Positions 32,291 through 41,056 are shown, counted from the stretch's first letter. The stretch is DNA of 64,000 nucleotides from Rhizobium pisi (GCF_003938655.1 NZ_RJJT01000004.1:282380-346379), one strand, 5' to 3'. Notes: generated by a model not told the origin, from the sequence alone. Made by a program: numbers and translations.

Positions 32291-32908
32291 ATGAGGACAG
32301 GGGCTATCCCATTCAAGTTTGACATGAGCGATCTTCTCGCTCGCGCTCGGCGACAAGTGAGCGGTCGAGTGGGCAACGTTACTCTCAACCTTCCGTTCGT
32401 GAGTTTCGATGTTAGTCCCAAGGACAAGGAGAAGCAGGTAGCAAGGGAGATCGTCATACGGCTAAAGGACCGCCGTGTTCTTTCCGCGTGGGAATGCTGC
32501 GACAATTGCATCGACCATGCCCTGGCGTCGCTTCAAGAAATTCGCAGAACGTTGGTTGATAAGCAGGTCGATCTCTCGGACCTACAGGATGGGCCACTGT
32601 TTCTGCTGCTGGATGCGATGTCCTTGGGTATTCGACAGTTCCTTACCTTTGAGCAACGCCTCAAGGCAGCAGGAAAAGAACAGGACAGCTTGGGGGATCA
32701 GGAGTTTTACCGGCCTCCCGATACGAGACAGGCTTACTTTGATGGGCTGGAAGTCCTTAGGGGACATCTGAGCAGGTGCTTAGGGCAGGTGGCCGCGATA
32801 GGCGGTATGGAGTTGCCTGCTGATGGACTCATTTCAAACTATCGTGGCGCATGGCAAATTGAAGCTTACAATCCTCCTCATGTCGAAGCACTCGATCATG
32901 AAGCCTAA
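32291..32908 (+). CDS. Hypothetical protein in island
   Basis: A 205-residue soluble protein starting MRTGAIPFKFDMSDLLARAR, with two Cys pairs (WECCDNC) and a largely helical middle (DLQDGPLFLLLDAMSLGIRQ). It lies 243 bp after hsdR, so probably has its own promoter; the gap contains nothing else I can name. Not recognised. Confidence 0.65.
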   Translation: MRTGAIPFKFDMSDLLARARRQVSGRVGNVTLNLPFVSFDVSPKDKEKQVAREIVIRLKDRRVLSAWECCDNCIDHALASLQEIRRTLVDKQVDLSDLQDGPLFLLLDAMSLGIRQFLTFEQRLKAAGKEQDSLGDQEFYRPPDTRQAYFDGLEVLRGHLSRCLGQVAAIGGMELPADGLISNYRGAWQIEAYNPPHVEALDHEA

Positions 32909-33040
32909 CTGCTGCTTATGGCTTTCAGCAAGCCGGGCAGCATCTCGTTGTTCCTCCGCAGCTCATTTTCAGTGAGACTGACAGGAACGACGGTTCGGCG
33001 AAAACACATAATCAGGGAAGGAGAAACGAATGCCCGAGAA

Positions 33041-33667
33041 TTAGGACGCGGTCTTCCCCGAGACACGTTTGGCCAGTCGAGCCAGCGTTGATCGTGAGCA
33101 GCTCGTGGCAGCAACAATAGTGTTCCAGCTCATGCCGCTCTCAAGCATCTTGACGATGCCAGCGTTACGCTGCTCGTCCTCAGGGCGGCCCTTATAGGCT
33201 CCGTCAGCCTTCGCCTTAGCAATGCCTTGGGCCTGCCGCCGTCTGCGGTCCTCATAGTCTTTGCGGGCAATGGCTGCCAGCATGTCGAGCATCATTCCGT
33301 TGATGGCATCGAGCATTCGGCTCTGGATATCATCCTTGCCAGCCGTGGCCATCATCCAAGAGGTGGGAAGGTCGAGTGCAACCACCTTCACTCTGCGATT
33401 CTGTATTTCGGTTTTAAGGCGCTCCCAATCCTCAGCGTTCAAGCGACTAAGACGATCAACCTGCTCCACTAGAAGGACATCGCCGGGGTGGCAGTCATTC
33501 AGAAGGCGGAATAGTTCAGGACGCTTCAGGGAGGCACCGCTTTCGTTCTCCACGTAGCTGGCAGCGATCTTCAGCCCACGCTCCTCAGTGAACCTGAATA
33601 GGTCGTCTCTGGCACGGTTGGCATCTTGGTCTTTGGTGCTGGCACGAAGGTAAGCGCGGACATGCAT
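33041..33667 (-). CDS. Serine recombinase (resolvase/invertase family)
   Basis: A 208-residue small serine recombinase. The catalytic Ser10 is in YLRASTKDQ with the neighbouring Arg. Further motifs are LLVEQVDRLSRLN, then the E-helix and the C-terminal helix-turn-helix (GMSWNTIVAATSCSRSTLAR). I chose ATG 33667, which has GAGGTGG upstream; GTG 33676 is possible. No transposase lies next to it. Its upstream region holds a set of GGTTCG repeats that may be its recombination or operator site. Confidence 0.9.
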   Translation of the reverse strand: MHVRAYLRASTKDQDANRARDDLFRFTEERGLKIAASYVENESGASLKRPELFRLLNDCHPGDVLLVEQVDRLSRLNAEDWERLKTEIQNRRVKVVALDLPTSWMMATAGKDDIQSRMLDAINGMMLDMLAAIARKDYEDRRRRQAQGIAKAKADGAYKGRPEDEQRNAGIVKMLESGMSWNTIVAATSCSRSTLARLAKRVSGKTAS

Positions 33668-33679
33668 TGGAACCACCTC

Positions 33680-33762
33680 GGTTCGTTTAATGTGGTTCGC
33701 TTATCAAAGGTTCGATTTGAATTGTCAAGAGACATTTATCGAACCACGATTTGGGTGGTTCG
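33680..33762. repeat. GGTTCG repeat cluster upstream of the serine recombinase
   Basis: GGTTCG occurs in direct orientation at 33680-33685, 33694-33699, 33709-33714 and 33757-33762, and inverted (CGAACC) at 33740-33745. The first three are 14-15 bp apart, about one and a half helical turns. The arrangement resembles a res site or a multi-copy operator for the recombinase. Confidence 0.55.
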
Positions 33763-34405
33763 TCTGCTGTGTACCCGAATGACACCGGCTTGCTGGAATA
33801 CTGCGCTGGCCTCTCGACACCAGCAGGTGGCGCAGTGCCGGCGGGAGAGGTACGGGCAGCACAAGTCTGCGCAAGCTGGCACTTCATGCCGCTATTTCTG
33901 ACCGGCGCAGGGTACGGGGGGACGGGCCGGAAGGCTTATATCTGATCTGTCCTCAGAAATTTTTCTCCCGGATATTTCTGGGAGTGGCTGATGACAACCA
34001 AGCCCCTCGTCACCAAGACAATGCGACAAAAGGGTCGGGTAACCACAACACGCGAAAACGAACGACATACCGCTCAGATTTGAGCGCGCATGAATGGACT
34101 GCGCGGATGATTGCCGGGAAAGTCGATGCGTTCCTTATAGGTCACCTCAGGGTTTGGGTGTTGGTGGATGAGATCTCTAATCACCTCCATCCATCGCAAA
34201 GACCACCTGAGATAACCTGATTACATTAGAAGGACCTCGGTCAGCCTTTATTCAATCTCCATACTTGGTCTTCCTGACGAGGGGTGGAGGTGGATCGATG
34301 ATGACGATGATCCTGGGTCGTCACCACCAACACTTTGCCTTGGCTCGTTTATGCTCTTAATTATGCATATTTGCCATTTCTTTGTCTTAGCGATTTCTAA
34401 TGTCT
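33763..34405. other. Gene-poor stretch in island
   Basis: I see no supported gene in these 640 bp. A frame at 33984-34220 (78 codons) lacks a ribosome binding site and any recognisable domain. A short hairpin, CTCCCGGATATTTCTGGGAG, lies near 33965-33985. Confidence 0.4.
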
Positions 34406-35065
34406 TTAAGCAGCCGATTGGAGCCGCCTGACATGGTAGCTCACGGATTGCTGCGAGTAGCCAGTCAGCTCGACGATCGCCGCCTGCGTGCGGCCTTCTC
34501 CGAGGAAGTGCTTGACAATGTCTCGGGCCTTGCCTTCACGAGGGACGTGGCCGAGCTTCGTGGAAAGCAGCCTCTGTCCGTCAGGCGTAATCAGGATCAT
34601 ACCAATACGCCGCTCCTCAAATTCGACAGAGCGGCTCACAGTGATCGGGATGCAGTAGCCTTCCTCGATAGCCAGGCGTGTGGCTTGGGGCCGACGAGAG
34701 TATCGTGGCTTCCGTAGATCAGGGGCACAGATCATCGGGACACTCTCCACCGACAGGACACGGTCTACCCATCGCAGCATTTCCATCTGGTCGATGACCG
34801 TGGGTGATGTCGTGTTGAGCTGCTCAGCAAGCTTGGTAATCGTGAGGCAGTTGGTGGCGATCTCCCCCGTGATCGGGTTGGCGATTTCACTGCGCTTCCA
34901 GCCGCTGTAGTTCTTGATGTGGCTCCAACCTTCCCGCTCTGCACGGACGAAATAGCCTTCGTCGACCCTGCTGGGTGGATTGATCGAGCGACCTCCACGG
35001 CTACGTGAGGCTTGCTTATGGCCTTCCAGCCAGTCGCGATAATTGGTCATTCTTGTCTCTTGCAT
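34406..35065 (-). CDS. Hypothetical DNA-binding protein in island
   Basis: A 219-residue basic protein. The middle has a winged-helix-like segment (TNCLTITKLAEQLNTTSPTV) and the C-terminus a helix-turn-helix-like segment (GRTQAAIVELTGYSQQSVSY). Either could bind DNA, so a regulator of the island is plausible. The start may be M6 (35050) instead of 35065; neither has a strong ribosome binding site. Not recognised as a named family. Confidence 0.65.
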   Translation of the reverse strand: MQETRMTNYRDWLEGHKQASRSRGGRSINPPSRVDEGYFVRAEREGWSHIKNYSGWKRSEIANPITGEIATNCLTITKLAEQLNTTSPTVIDQMEMLRWVDRVLSVESVPMICAPDLRKPRYSRRPQATRLAIEEGYCIPITVSRSVEFEERRIGMILITPDGQRLLSTKLGHVPREGKARDIVKHFLGEGRTQAAIVELTGYSQQSVSYHVRRLQSAA

Positions 35066-35770
35066 TCTGGATGAGGTTGGTCTGGGAGAGAACGCCAGCA
35101 GCCGAGAGTTACTCCGGTGTTGGCGCTTCTGTCTTTTCCAGATGAGCGAGGACCAACGACGCTTTGTAAGCGGTGCGCAGAGAGGGCGCTGTCATTGGGG
35201 ATAATTTCAACCCCCCTCATGGAAATGCCGTCGGCAATCGCTGAGATCACCGAGGGCAAGGCAGGGAAGAAAGAGCGGTAGAACCTGTCGGGTCGCAACC
35301 CTTCCGCTAAGCGGTTGGGGGCGCGTGGTTCTTCATAAGTGGGTAGTTATCCGTATGGTGGTGGCAATTAATAATTGTGCTGTCGCGGTGAATTCAATCG
35401 CCCACATTCCGCCTTTCCTTAAGGGAGTGGTAATCCAAGGGCGTGTGTTAATCGAATGTAGATCAACCAGTACTGCCAGCTTCTCTCCTAAAGTGGGTGA
35501 TAATTGACAGGCGATGCTCGACTCGGAGGTGTCCACTGGCGCGTTTTCTGGCTTCAGGCTGCACTCGCTCTGGAAATGGCTGAAGCTCGTTCTAAGGCTC
35601 CTGTGAGGCGTGCGCGGAGCCTTTGGTTTGGAGTGTGTACGGCTCACTTGAGAATTGAGGAATCAAGCAGCTTTTGCGGTGCTGCTTCTGTGCGCGGGCC
35701 TATGGGTATCCCCAAATGCAATCTAAGGGGGAGAGCGGCCCCATAGATACGCGGGCCAAAATAAACCTGC
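35066..35770. other. Gene-poor stretch in island
   Basis: About 700 bp of lower GC with no supported gene on either strand. Several frames of 60-104 codons occur but none has a ribosome binding site, a recognisable domain or consistent codon bias. Confidence 0.4.
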
Positions 35771-36307
35771 TCAAATGATCTCGTATACCTGAGATCGGCT
35801 CTTCCAAAATCTCAACTCGTGTCTCTCGTGGTCGCAGATAACCAGCTCACCTTGCAGTTCAGCGACGCCTCTGACCCAGACGGTAACTCCAGAACCATCG
35901 TCGTACTGAAGGTGCAGGATGGTATGCGTTTCTTTTAAGTGAACCTCCGCTCTGGTTACCACTGCTATGGCTTTTCCCGAAGCAGATGTTCCGTTGAGAT
36001 AAGTATCCGCAACGATGCTCGGCCCCGCGCCGCTTTCGCGGGGAAAGCATTTTTCGTGTCTCGGCCAAGGCGGGCCTGGAGGGGGGTCAATCCACACACT
36101 TCCGCCGTTGTGGCGAATGAAAAGCACTCGGTCTCCGCAGCGAGGGCAATTCGTGAGACGGCAGTAACTGTCGCTGGAGTAGTTCTTGTAGCCCGGGCGG
36201 GCAGACGAGGGGGAGGTGGAGCAGCTTCCGTTCAAGTGAATTGGGATCGCCCTGCCACCCATCCGACGTATGATGATCTCTCCTCCGCATTGGTCACAAT
36301 AGGGCAT
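35771..36307 (-). CDS. Zinc-ribbon-like hypothetical protein
   Basis: A 178-residue protein that begins MPYCDQCGGEIIIRRMGGRA, a CxxC zinc knuckle, with a second knuckle CPRCGDRVLFIRHNGG near residue 54. The C-terminal half (VTRAEVHLKETHTILHLQYD) resembles a small beta-rich domain. Proteins with this paired knuckle and the IPIHLNGSC phrase turn up in mobile islands; role unknown. Confidence 0.7.
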   Translation of the reverse strand: MPYCDQCGGEIIIRRMGGRAIPIHLNGSCSTSPSSARPGYKNYSSDSYCRLTNCPRCGDRVLFIRHNGGSVWIDPPPGPPWPRHEKCFPRESGAGPSIVADTYLNGTSASGKAIAVVTRAEVHLKETHTILHLQYDDGSGVTVWVRGVAELQGELVICDHERHELRFWKSRSQVYEII

Positions 36308-36432
36308 GTGATGTTCATCATCCGTGGATTAAAAGGACGACATTGGTGCCAGACGGTGTTGCCGAGATCAAGGCCATGTGCCGCGACTTCAGGGCGCGCT
36401 TGGCGGCTTCTTACCGGCGAGATCGAATGCGC

Positions 36433-37992
36433 TCATGCCGCAACCCCAAGTTCGCGCTCAATCCCTTGATATCGGATCGCCTCGACAACCTGTTGCAGCG
36501 CTTGAATATCCAACCCCTCCGGATTGTACGTGCCGAACGTTATGCCCTCCCGATCATGACCGACAACCTGCGCGGCCTCGGTTTGAGGAAGTCTCGCCCG
36601 CTCAAGAACTTTGATTGCACTGCGTCGAAACGAATGGAAGTCAACCCGGTCTTTGCCGGTTCGCTCGTCAGGCCGCGTTATTTTTAGGGCTCTCCTGTGT
36701 TCGGTAAAGCGTTTCGAGATGTACCATGATCGCTTGCCGTCAGGGCCGCCCGGTTTCAACGCGGGAAAAAGCCATTCGCTTTGGTGATGGCGGATGAACT
36801 CGAGCAAGCCAGCAGCAATAAGACGGCTATGAATGGGAACCTTCCGATCACCCGCCTCCGACTTGGCATTGGTGATGTCGAAGTACCAGATGCCGTCCTC
36901 TTGCTTGATATCAGCCACCTTGCGGTCACACATCTCGTTCAACCGCATGCCGCTGTAAGCAGAGATGTGGCAAAGCCACGCGAGCGTGTTGGGATGGCTT
37001 TGTTGCTCGGGGCGGACCTCCGGCTGTGTGGCGAGGAGTACCTTCAATTCATCGATGGTGTACGGCAGTTTCTGCGTCTTCCGTTTTTCCCCGATTTTGC
37101 GGTATTGATCCTCCCACGGGTTTTCGCGCGTCAATAGTCCCCGTCGCTTAGCCCACTGCCAAACCATGGACAGGGCCGTGGCATATCGATTGATCGTCCT
37201 GTTACTGAGGCCGATCTTGTGATTGCCAAAATCTCTGATGATTTCGCTGAATGTCCGCTGCTTAGTGTGCGGGCTTCGCCCCCAGTGAGGGTCAAACGTG
37301 GCGATCTTGTCGAGAAACTCCGCCGCTTGCTTGCGATCAACCTCATCCAGGCTCGGCATACCGGCCCACTGGTCGAACAAACGATACACCGCTTCGTACT
37401 GGCCCCGTGTTTGCTCTGTGAGCTTCGCGGATGCGTCGCGTTGGATTTCCTCGATATAGCGGCGGGCTGCGTCGGCGAACGCTTCTCCAGTTTTTCGCCT
37501 CTTAGCGGTCACCGGCTGGAGGGTTTCCATGTCGATGCCGTTACGTCCGAAGGCGGCTGGTAGGGCAAAGGTTCTCCCGTCCATCGCTGCTCTGCGTCCG
37601 GCTGCCCCTGCAATACGGGCCGAAACGAGGGCATGGTCGAGATCAGATAGGTTCCCTCCCTCCAACTTCTCGGCCTCAAGCTCAGCGAAGATGTCGACGT
37701 TATCCCCGCTCTCATTGTACTCGGCAAGCATCTTTAGGGTGTCTTGGTATTCCCCCTGTGCCTTCTCCTCGATCTCGGCAGGCGTCCATGTACGCGTGCC
37801 ACGGAGGACTTCAAACTGGGTATTCCAGCTTACGACCTGGGGCCATCGATCTCTCTGCGCCTGAGTAAGATCACGGGTGCGCAGCGATTTAACGATGTCC
37901 GACCTGCCCATTTTGTCGATGAGATCAGCGGGAACCTTCATCGCGAAGTACCAGCCCTGCCGTCGCTGTTTCAGGTATCGAGTATCTGCCAT
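36433..37992 (-). CDS. Tyrosine site-specific integrase (DUF6538-type N-terminus)
   Basis: A 519-residue phage-type integrase. The N-terminus MADTRYLKQRRQGWYFAMKV is the DUF6538 arm-binding type. Catalytic residues of the C-terminal domain are present: Arg350 in YSGMRLNEM, Lys377, His453 and Arg456 in HSFRRS, His479 in VGHDREG and Tyr489 in TFGTYNPEG. ATG 37992 is chosen; an upstream frame extends to 38013. It starts about 110 bp from attR and reads inwards, as usual for tRNA-targeting islands, and probably excises and integrates the island. Confidence 0.93.
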   Translation of the reverse strand: MADTRYLKQRRQGWYFAMKVPADLIDKMGRSDIVKSLRTRDLTQAQRDRWPQVVSWNTQFEVLRGTRTWTPAEIEEKAQGEYQDTLKMLAEYNESGDNVDIFAELEAEKLEGGNLSDLDHALVSARIAGAAGRRAAMDGRTFALPAAFGRNGIDMETLQPVTAKRRKTGEAFADAARRYIEEIQRDASAKLTEQTRGQYEAVYRLFDQWAGMPSLDEVDRKQAAEFLDKIATFDPHWGRSPHTKQRTFSEIIRDFGNHKIGLSNRTINRYATALSMVWQWAKRRGLLTRENPWEDQYRKIGEKRKTQKLPYTIDELKVLLATQPEVRPEQQSHPNTLAWLCHISAYSGMRLNEMCDRKVADIKQEDGIWYFDITNAKSEAGDRKVPIHSRLIAAGLLEFIRHHQSEWLFPALKPGGPDGKRSWYISKRFTEHRRALKITRPDERTGKDRVDFHSFRRSAIKVLERARLPQTEAAQVVGHDREGITFGTYNPEGLDIQALQQVVEAIRYQGIERELGVAA

Positions 37993-37999
37993 TTGCACT

Positions 38000-38033
38000 C
38001 CGGTAGTACACATCAGTAGTACACGTTAGTAGC
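38000..38033. promoter_or_regulatory. Repeat at right end of island, in the integrase promoter
   Basis: The 25-bp unit at 38000-38024 (CCGGTAGTAC then TCAGTAGTACAC) matches 22 of 25 bases of 25065-25089 in the same orientation. A third, weaker copy, TTAGTAGCTCAC, follows at 38026-38037. It directly abuts the integrase start, so binding there would also repress the gene. Confidence 0.55.
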
Positions 38034-38102
38034 TCACGGCATCGAAATAGGTCAACAATAATAATAATTTCTGACAGTTATCCAGAAATTGGTGGGGCTC
38101 CT

Positions 38103-38115
38103 GGCGCCCCAGCCA
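38103..38115. other. attR of the tRNA-Gln island
   Basis: GGCGCCCCAGCCA, identical to the tRNA-Gln 3' end at 25003-25015. Sequence further right (38116-38301) is chromosomal and holds no gene I can name. Confidence 0.8.
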
Positions 38116-38301
38116 GCGATTGCGGCTTAAACTGTTACCCTGAATATCCCTACGCCAGATTGCAACCCACAGGGATTTTCCGATTCGAGCGGTGAGCTTA
38201 TTGGCTTCTCGGTCGACAATGAGCCGGAGCCTCACGCAGGCTGCGCGATTGCTCAAGGAACGCCTGCTGACAAACATTAGACGGGAAGGCGGCAACGCCC
38301 G

Positions 38302-39099
38302 CTAGCCTGGTCTTGCGCTTTGCCGGCGCTCCGCAAACAAACGAATGCCCGTTAACTCGGCGAGCTTCTCTATCAACTCATCCTGAAACCCAGTGTCGGT
38401 AACCTCAGGCGAAGCCTCGCGCTGATGTCGATGGTACCAATACTGGCCGCTGACTTTGGTGAGTTCGGCATCGCTTGCCGCGAGCCATGTCTGGGTGAGG
38501 TGCCCCATTTCGAGGTCATCGGGCGCACCGGCGCCGCCCATCTTCGTCGGCACCCAGCCGGGGTCCACGGCGTTGCTGAGAACATCCGGCCAATGGCGGG
38601 CGATGGCGGCGGCGAGGGTGGCGATGTAGAGCTTGCTTTCCGAATAGGCCTGGCTGGCGTTCCACGGCCGCTTCTTCCAGTCGATATCGTCAAGGGCGCT
38701 GCCGCCGCTGCGGTGCATGCCGCTGCTGAGATAGACCAGGCGGTCGGGACGCGCGATCCAGGCGGTGAGCAGATAGGGGGCAAGTACATTCACCGCCAGG
38801 GTCTTTGCGTGGCCTTCCGGCGTTTCGCCCCGGCTGCGCTCAAGGTAGACGCCGGCATTGTGGATGACGGCGTCCATGCGCCCGATGGCGTTGACGTGAT
38901 TGGCGATCGATCGCGTTTCCGTGGCGCTGGCGAGATCGCCGATGACGATGCCGAGGGCGGTGGGCGAAATCTCGGCGAGGGCGGAGGCGCGCTCCCTGGA
39001 GCGGGCGTGCAGCACGACGTCGTGGCCCTCCTTCATGAGGGTGCGTGCTGCGGCAAGACCGAGGCCATCGGTGGAACCGGTGATGAATATACGGCTCAT
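38302..39099 (-). CDS. Short-chain dehydrogenase/reductase
   Basis: A 265-residue SDR of the retinol-dehydrogenase-like group. The cofactor site is TGSTDGLGLAAARTL (TGxxxGxG) and the catalytic residues are Ser in VYLSSGMH with Tyr and Lys in YSESKLY. The later VDPGWVPTKMGG matches WW-domain oxidoreductase-like members. The start ATG 39099 gives the canonical beginning MSRIFITGSTDG; the longer frame upstream crosses a repeat. It is the first core gene right of the island. Substrate unknown. Confidence 0.88.
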   Translation of the reverse strand: MSRIFITGSTDGLGLAAARTLMKEGHDVVLHARSRERASALAEISPTALGIVIGDLASATETRSIANHVNAIGRMDAVIHNAGVYLERSRGETPEGHAKTLAVNVLAPYLLTAWIARPDRLVYLSSGMHRSGGSALDDIDWKKRPWNASQAYSESKLYIATLAAAIARHWPDVLSNAVDPGWVPTKMGGAGAPDDLEMGHLTQTWLAASDAELTKVSGQYWYHRHQREASPEVTDTGFQDELIEKLAELTGIRLFAERRQSARPG

Positions 39100-39142
39100 G
39101 GGGTCTCCATTCGCGCTGGCGTGGAGGGCATAGAGTGCTTGG

Positions 39143-39178
39143 CCATGGGTCCTCGGGTCAAGCCCGAGGATGACGGAG
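39143..39178. repeat. Short palindromic intergenic repeat
   Basis: The palindromic core TCCTCGGGTCAAGCCCGAGG followed by ATGACGG, a form seen in many copies between rhizobial genes. It lies upstream of the SDR gene. Confidence 0.5.
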
Positions 39179-39229
39179 TGTGGGGTGGAGCTTCGGCGAA
39201 AATGCCAGCGCCATCCCCCCAACGCCCCA

Positions 39230-39835
39230 TCACCTTCTCCGCTCCGCCCCCGCCGCAATCGTCTGCACCAACTCATCCACCTCCCTTGCCAACCTCTCCA
39301 GCGGCAATCCCACAAAGCGCCCCTCCAAACTTATGCTGATCACCCCATGCACCGCGCCAAAAAGCGTGCGCGCCCGAATAGCCCTGTCCTCCGCAGACAT
39401 ACCCGGCTGGAGTTCGGCCAGCGGTTCGGCGATCACGTCCATCAGGAAGAGGTGTTCGTCGAGATGCCATTGCGGGGTCGGGCTGGTTTCGGGTGGGGCG
39501 TGGTCGAACAAGGCCTTCCAGAGGTTTCGGTGTTCGACGGCGAAGCTTAGGTATCCCTGCGCCAGGTTGCGCAGCCGGTCGGTCGGCGGTCTGTCTTTGG
39601 TTTTATCAAGCGTCAGCTTTGCCTCCAGCGCCTTCAGCGTTGCGGAGTTGACGTGGATTACGAGCTCGGAAAGGTCTGAAAAGACCGTGTAGAGGCCGCC
39701 CAGCGCGCAGCCGGCGTCCTGGGTGATGTCGCGGGCTCTGAGATTTGCCAGCCCGTCTCTGGCGATCCGCTCGCGGGCGGCCTCGATCAGCCGGGCCTTC
39801 AGGTCTTCGCGTTTTTCTTCTCGTCTGCCGGCCAT
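39230..39835 (-). CDS. TetR-family transcriptional regulator
   Basis: A 201-residue TetR-type repressor. The N-terminal helix-turn-helix is RARDITQDAGCALGGLYTVF, followed by a variable ligand-binding domain ending LPLERLAREVDELVQTIAAG. I chose ATG 39835 since the upstream in-frame start at 39871 falls beside a predicted operator. It is divergent from a PspA-like gene and is flanked by three matching palindromes at 39858-39929, so it likely represses both itself and pspA/yiaA. Confidence 0.88.
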   Translation of the reverse strand: MAGRREEKREDLKARLIEAARERIARDGLANLRARDITQDAGCALGGLYTVFSDLSELVIHVNSATLKALEAKLTLDKTKDRPPTDRLRNLAQGYLSFAVEHRNLWKALFDHAPPETSPTPQWHLDEHLFLMDVIAEPLAELQPGMSAEDRAIRARTLFGAVHGVISISLEGRFVGLPLERLAREVDELVQTIAAGAERRR

Positions 39836-39857
39836 TAACCATTCCACTTCGATTTTC

Positions 39858-39929
39858 TGAACGTCGTTCAAAAATTATCTTGAACGACGTTCATGATTCT
39901 GGCATAAGTCATCTCGTGAACAACGTTCA
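39858..39929. promoter_or_regulatory. Three TetR operators between tetR and pspA
   Basis: TGAACGTCGTTCA (39858-39870) and TGAACGACGTTCA (39881-39893) are perfect 6-1-6 palindromes, and TGAACAACGTTCA (39917-39929) has one mismatch. They are spaced 23 and 36 bp apart and end 17 bp before the pspA start, covering both divergent promoters. Confidence 0.8.
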
Positions 39930-39946
39930 TAAACCGGAGGAAGGAA

Positions 39947-40633
39947 ATGTTCAAACTGATTTCCATTTTGTTGCGGGGCAGGGCGCATGATGCCGAACAG
40001 GCCTTCGCCGATCGCAACGCCGTGCCGCTGCTTGCCCAGCAGATCCGCGATGCCGCCCAATCGATCCAGTCGGCCCGCCGCAGCGTCGCGGTCGCCATCG
40101 CCCAGAACGAACAGGAAAAGGTGCAGCACGGGGCGATCGTCACCCGCATCGCCGATTTGGAGACCCGCGCCACCGCAGCGCTTGCGAAGGGCAATGAGGG
40201 CCTGGCCCGCGAGGCGGCCGAGGCGATCGCCTTTCTCGAAGCCGAGCGGGATGCATCTGAAAAGGCGCAGGCGCAGTTCACCCAGGCGATCGACAAGCTG
40301 AAGGGCATCGTCCGCGCGTCCGAGGCGCGGCTGCAGGAGCTGCAGCGCGGCGAGCGGCTCGCTCGCGCGACTGAGGAGGCGCAGAAGCTCGATGTCGCCG
40401 TCGCCGGTCCAGGCTTTGCGACGCTCGACGATGCCGAGGAGACCTTGGCGCGCCTTCGCCTGCGCCAGAGCCAGAATGAACTGACGGCCGCAGCCCTGAA
40501 AGACATGGAAGGCGCCATCCGACCGGCCGGCATTATCGAAAAGCTTGCCAATGCCGGCTTCGGCGCGCCGCTGCGCTCATCCGCCGATGATGTGCTGGCG
40601 CGGCTGAAGAGCCGCATCACGCCCGCCGCTTGA
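39947..40633 (+). CDS. pspA: PspA/IM30-family membrane-stress protein
   Basis: A 228-residue protein with the PspA/Vipp1 pattern: an amphipathic N-terminal helix (MFKLISILLRGRAHDAEQAF) then long coiled coil (DAAQSIQSARRSVAVAIAQN ... TEEAQKLDVAVAG). Family members line damaged inner membrane and keep the proton gradient. The ribosome binding site GGAGGAAGG fits ATG 39947. It has no PspF partner; control by the adjacent TetR is inferred from the operators. Confidence 0.88.
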   Translation: MFKLISILLRGRAHDAEQAFADRNAVPLLAQQIRDAAQSIQSARRSVAVAIAQNEQEKVQHGAIVTRIADLETRATAALAKGNEGLAREAAEAIAFLEAERDASEKAQAQFTQAIDKLKGIVRASEARLQELQRGERLARATEEAQKLDVAVAGPGFATLDDAEETLARLRLRQSQNELTAAALKDMEGAIRPAGIIEKLANAGFGAPLRSSADDVLARLKSRITPAA

Positions 40634-40681
40634 AATTGCATCCATCGACCATTCATCCATCGAACCATAGGGACCACTGAT

Positions 40682-40963
40682 ATGAACGACAGTTTCCAGA
40701 AACATTCCGCAAGCTGGGTCAGCTTCTCCTACATCTCCTTCGGCGCGGCCGCCTTCATGCTGGCGCTTGGCCTCTATATGATGCCGCTCGATCTCTGGGG
40801 CAAAGGCTATCTCGCCATGGGCATTCTGATGCTGGTGCAGACCACGGTGAACATCACCAAGACGCTGCGCGACAATGCCGAATCCGAGAAGCTGATCCGC
40901 AAGGTGGAAGATGCCCGCACCGAGAAACTCCTGGTCAAGTTCAATCGTAACGATGCAGATTGA
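40682..40963 (+). CDS. YiaA/YiaB-family inner membrane protein
   Basis: A 93-residue protein with two transmembrane helices (ISFGAAAFMLALGLYMMPL and GYLAMGILMLVQTTVNITKT) and the family pattern SWVSFSYISF. The C-terminus is charged. It lies 48 bp after pspA and is probably in the same operon, consistent with a role in envelope stress. Confidence 0.85.
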   Translation: MNDSFQKHSASWVSFSYISFGAAAFMLALGLYMMPLDLWGKGYLAMGILMLVQTTVNITKTLRDNAESEKLIRKVEDARTEKLLVKFNRNDAD

Positions 40964-41056
40964 TCTTCCTTAACCACAGCGCAGAGTTGTTATCGCATTC
41001 AACTTTTGCGTAACAACTCTGTGGCCTTCTCTGTCAGTCGAAAGAGGGACGAGCCC

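Larger units (their letters stand above)
25003..38115. mobile_element. Integrated island at tRNA-Gln carrying a type I R-M system
   Basis: About 13.1 kb bounded by 13-bp direct repeats. It holds hsdM, hsdS, two small genes, hsdR, unknown genes, a serine recombinase and a tyrosine integrase adjacent to the right repeat. There are no conjugation, capsid or replication genes, so it is a small integrative element that would need help to move. GC falls in its right half (32-36 kb). Confidence 0.85.

Noticed and set aside
33984..34220. 78-codon frame in the island's gene-poor stretch
   Set aside because: No ribosome binding site, hydrophilic low-complexity start and no domain.
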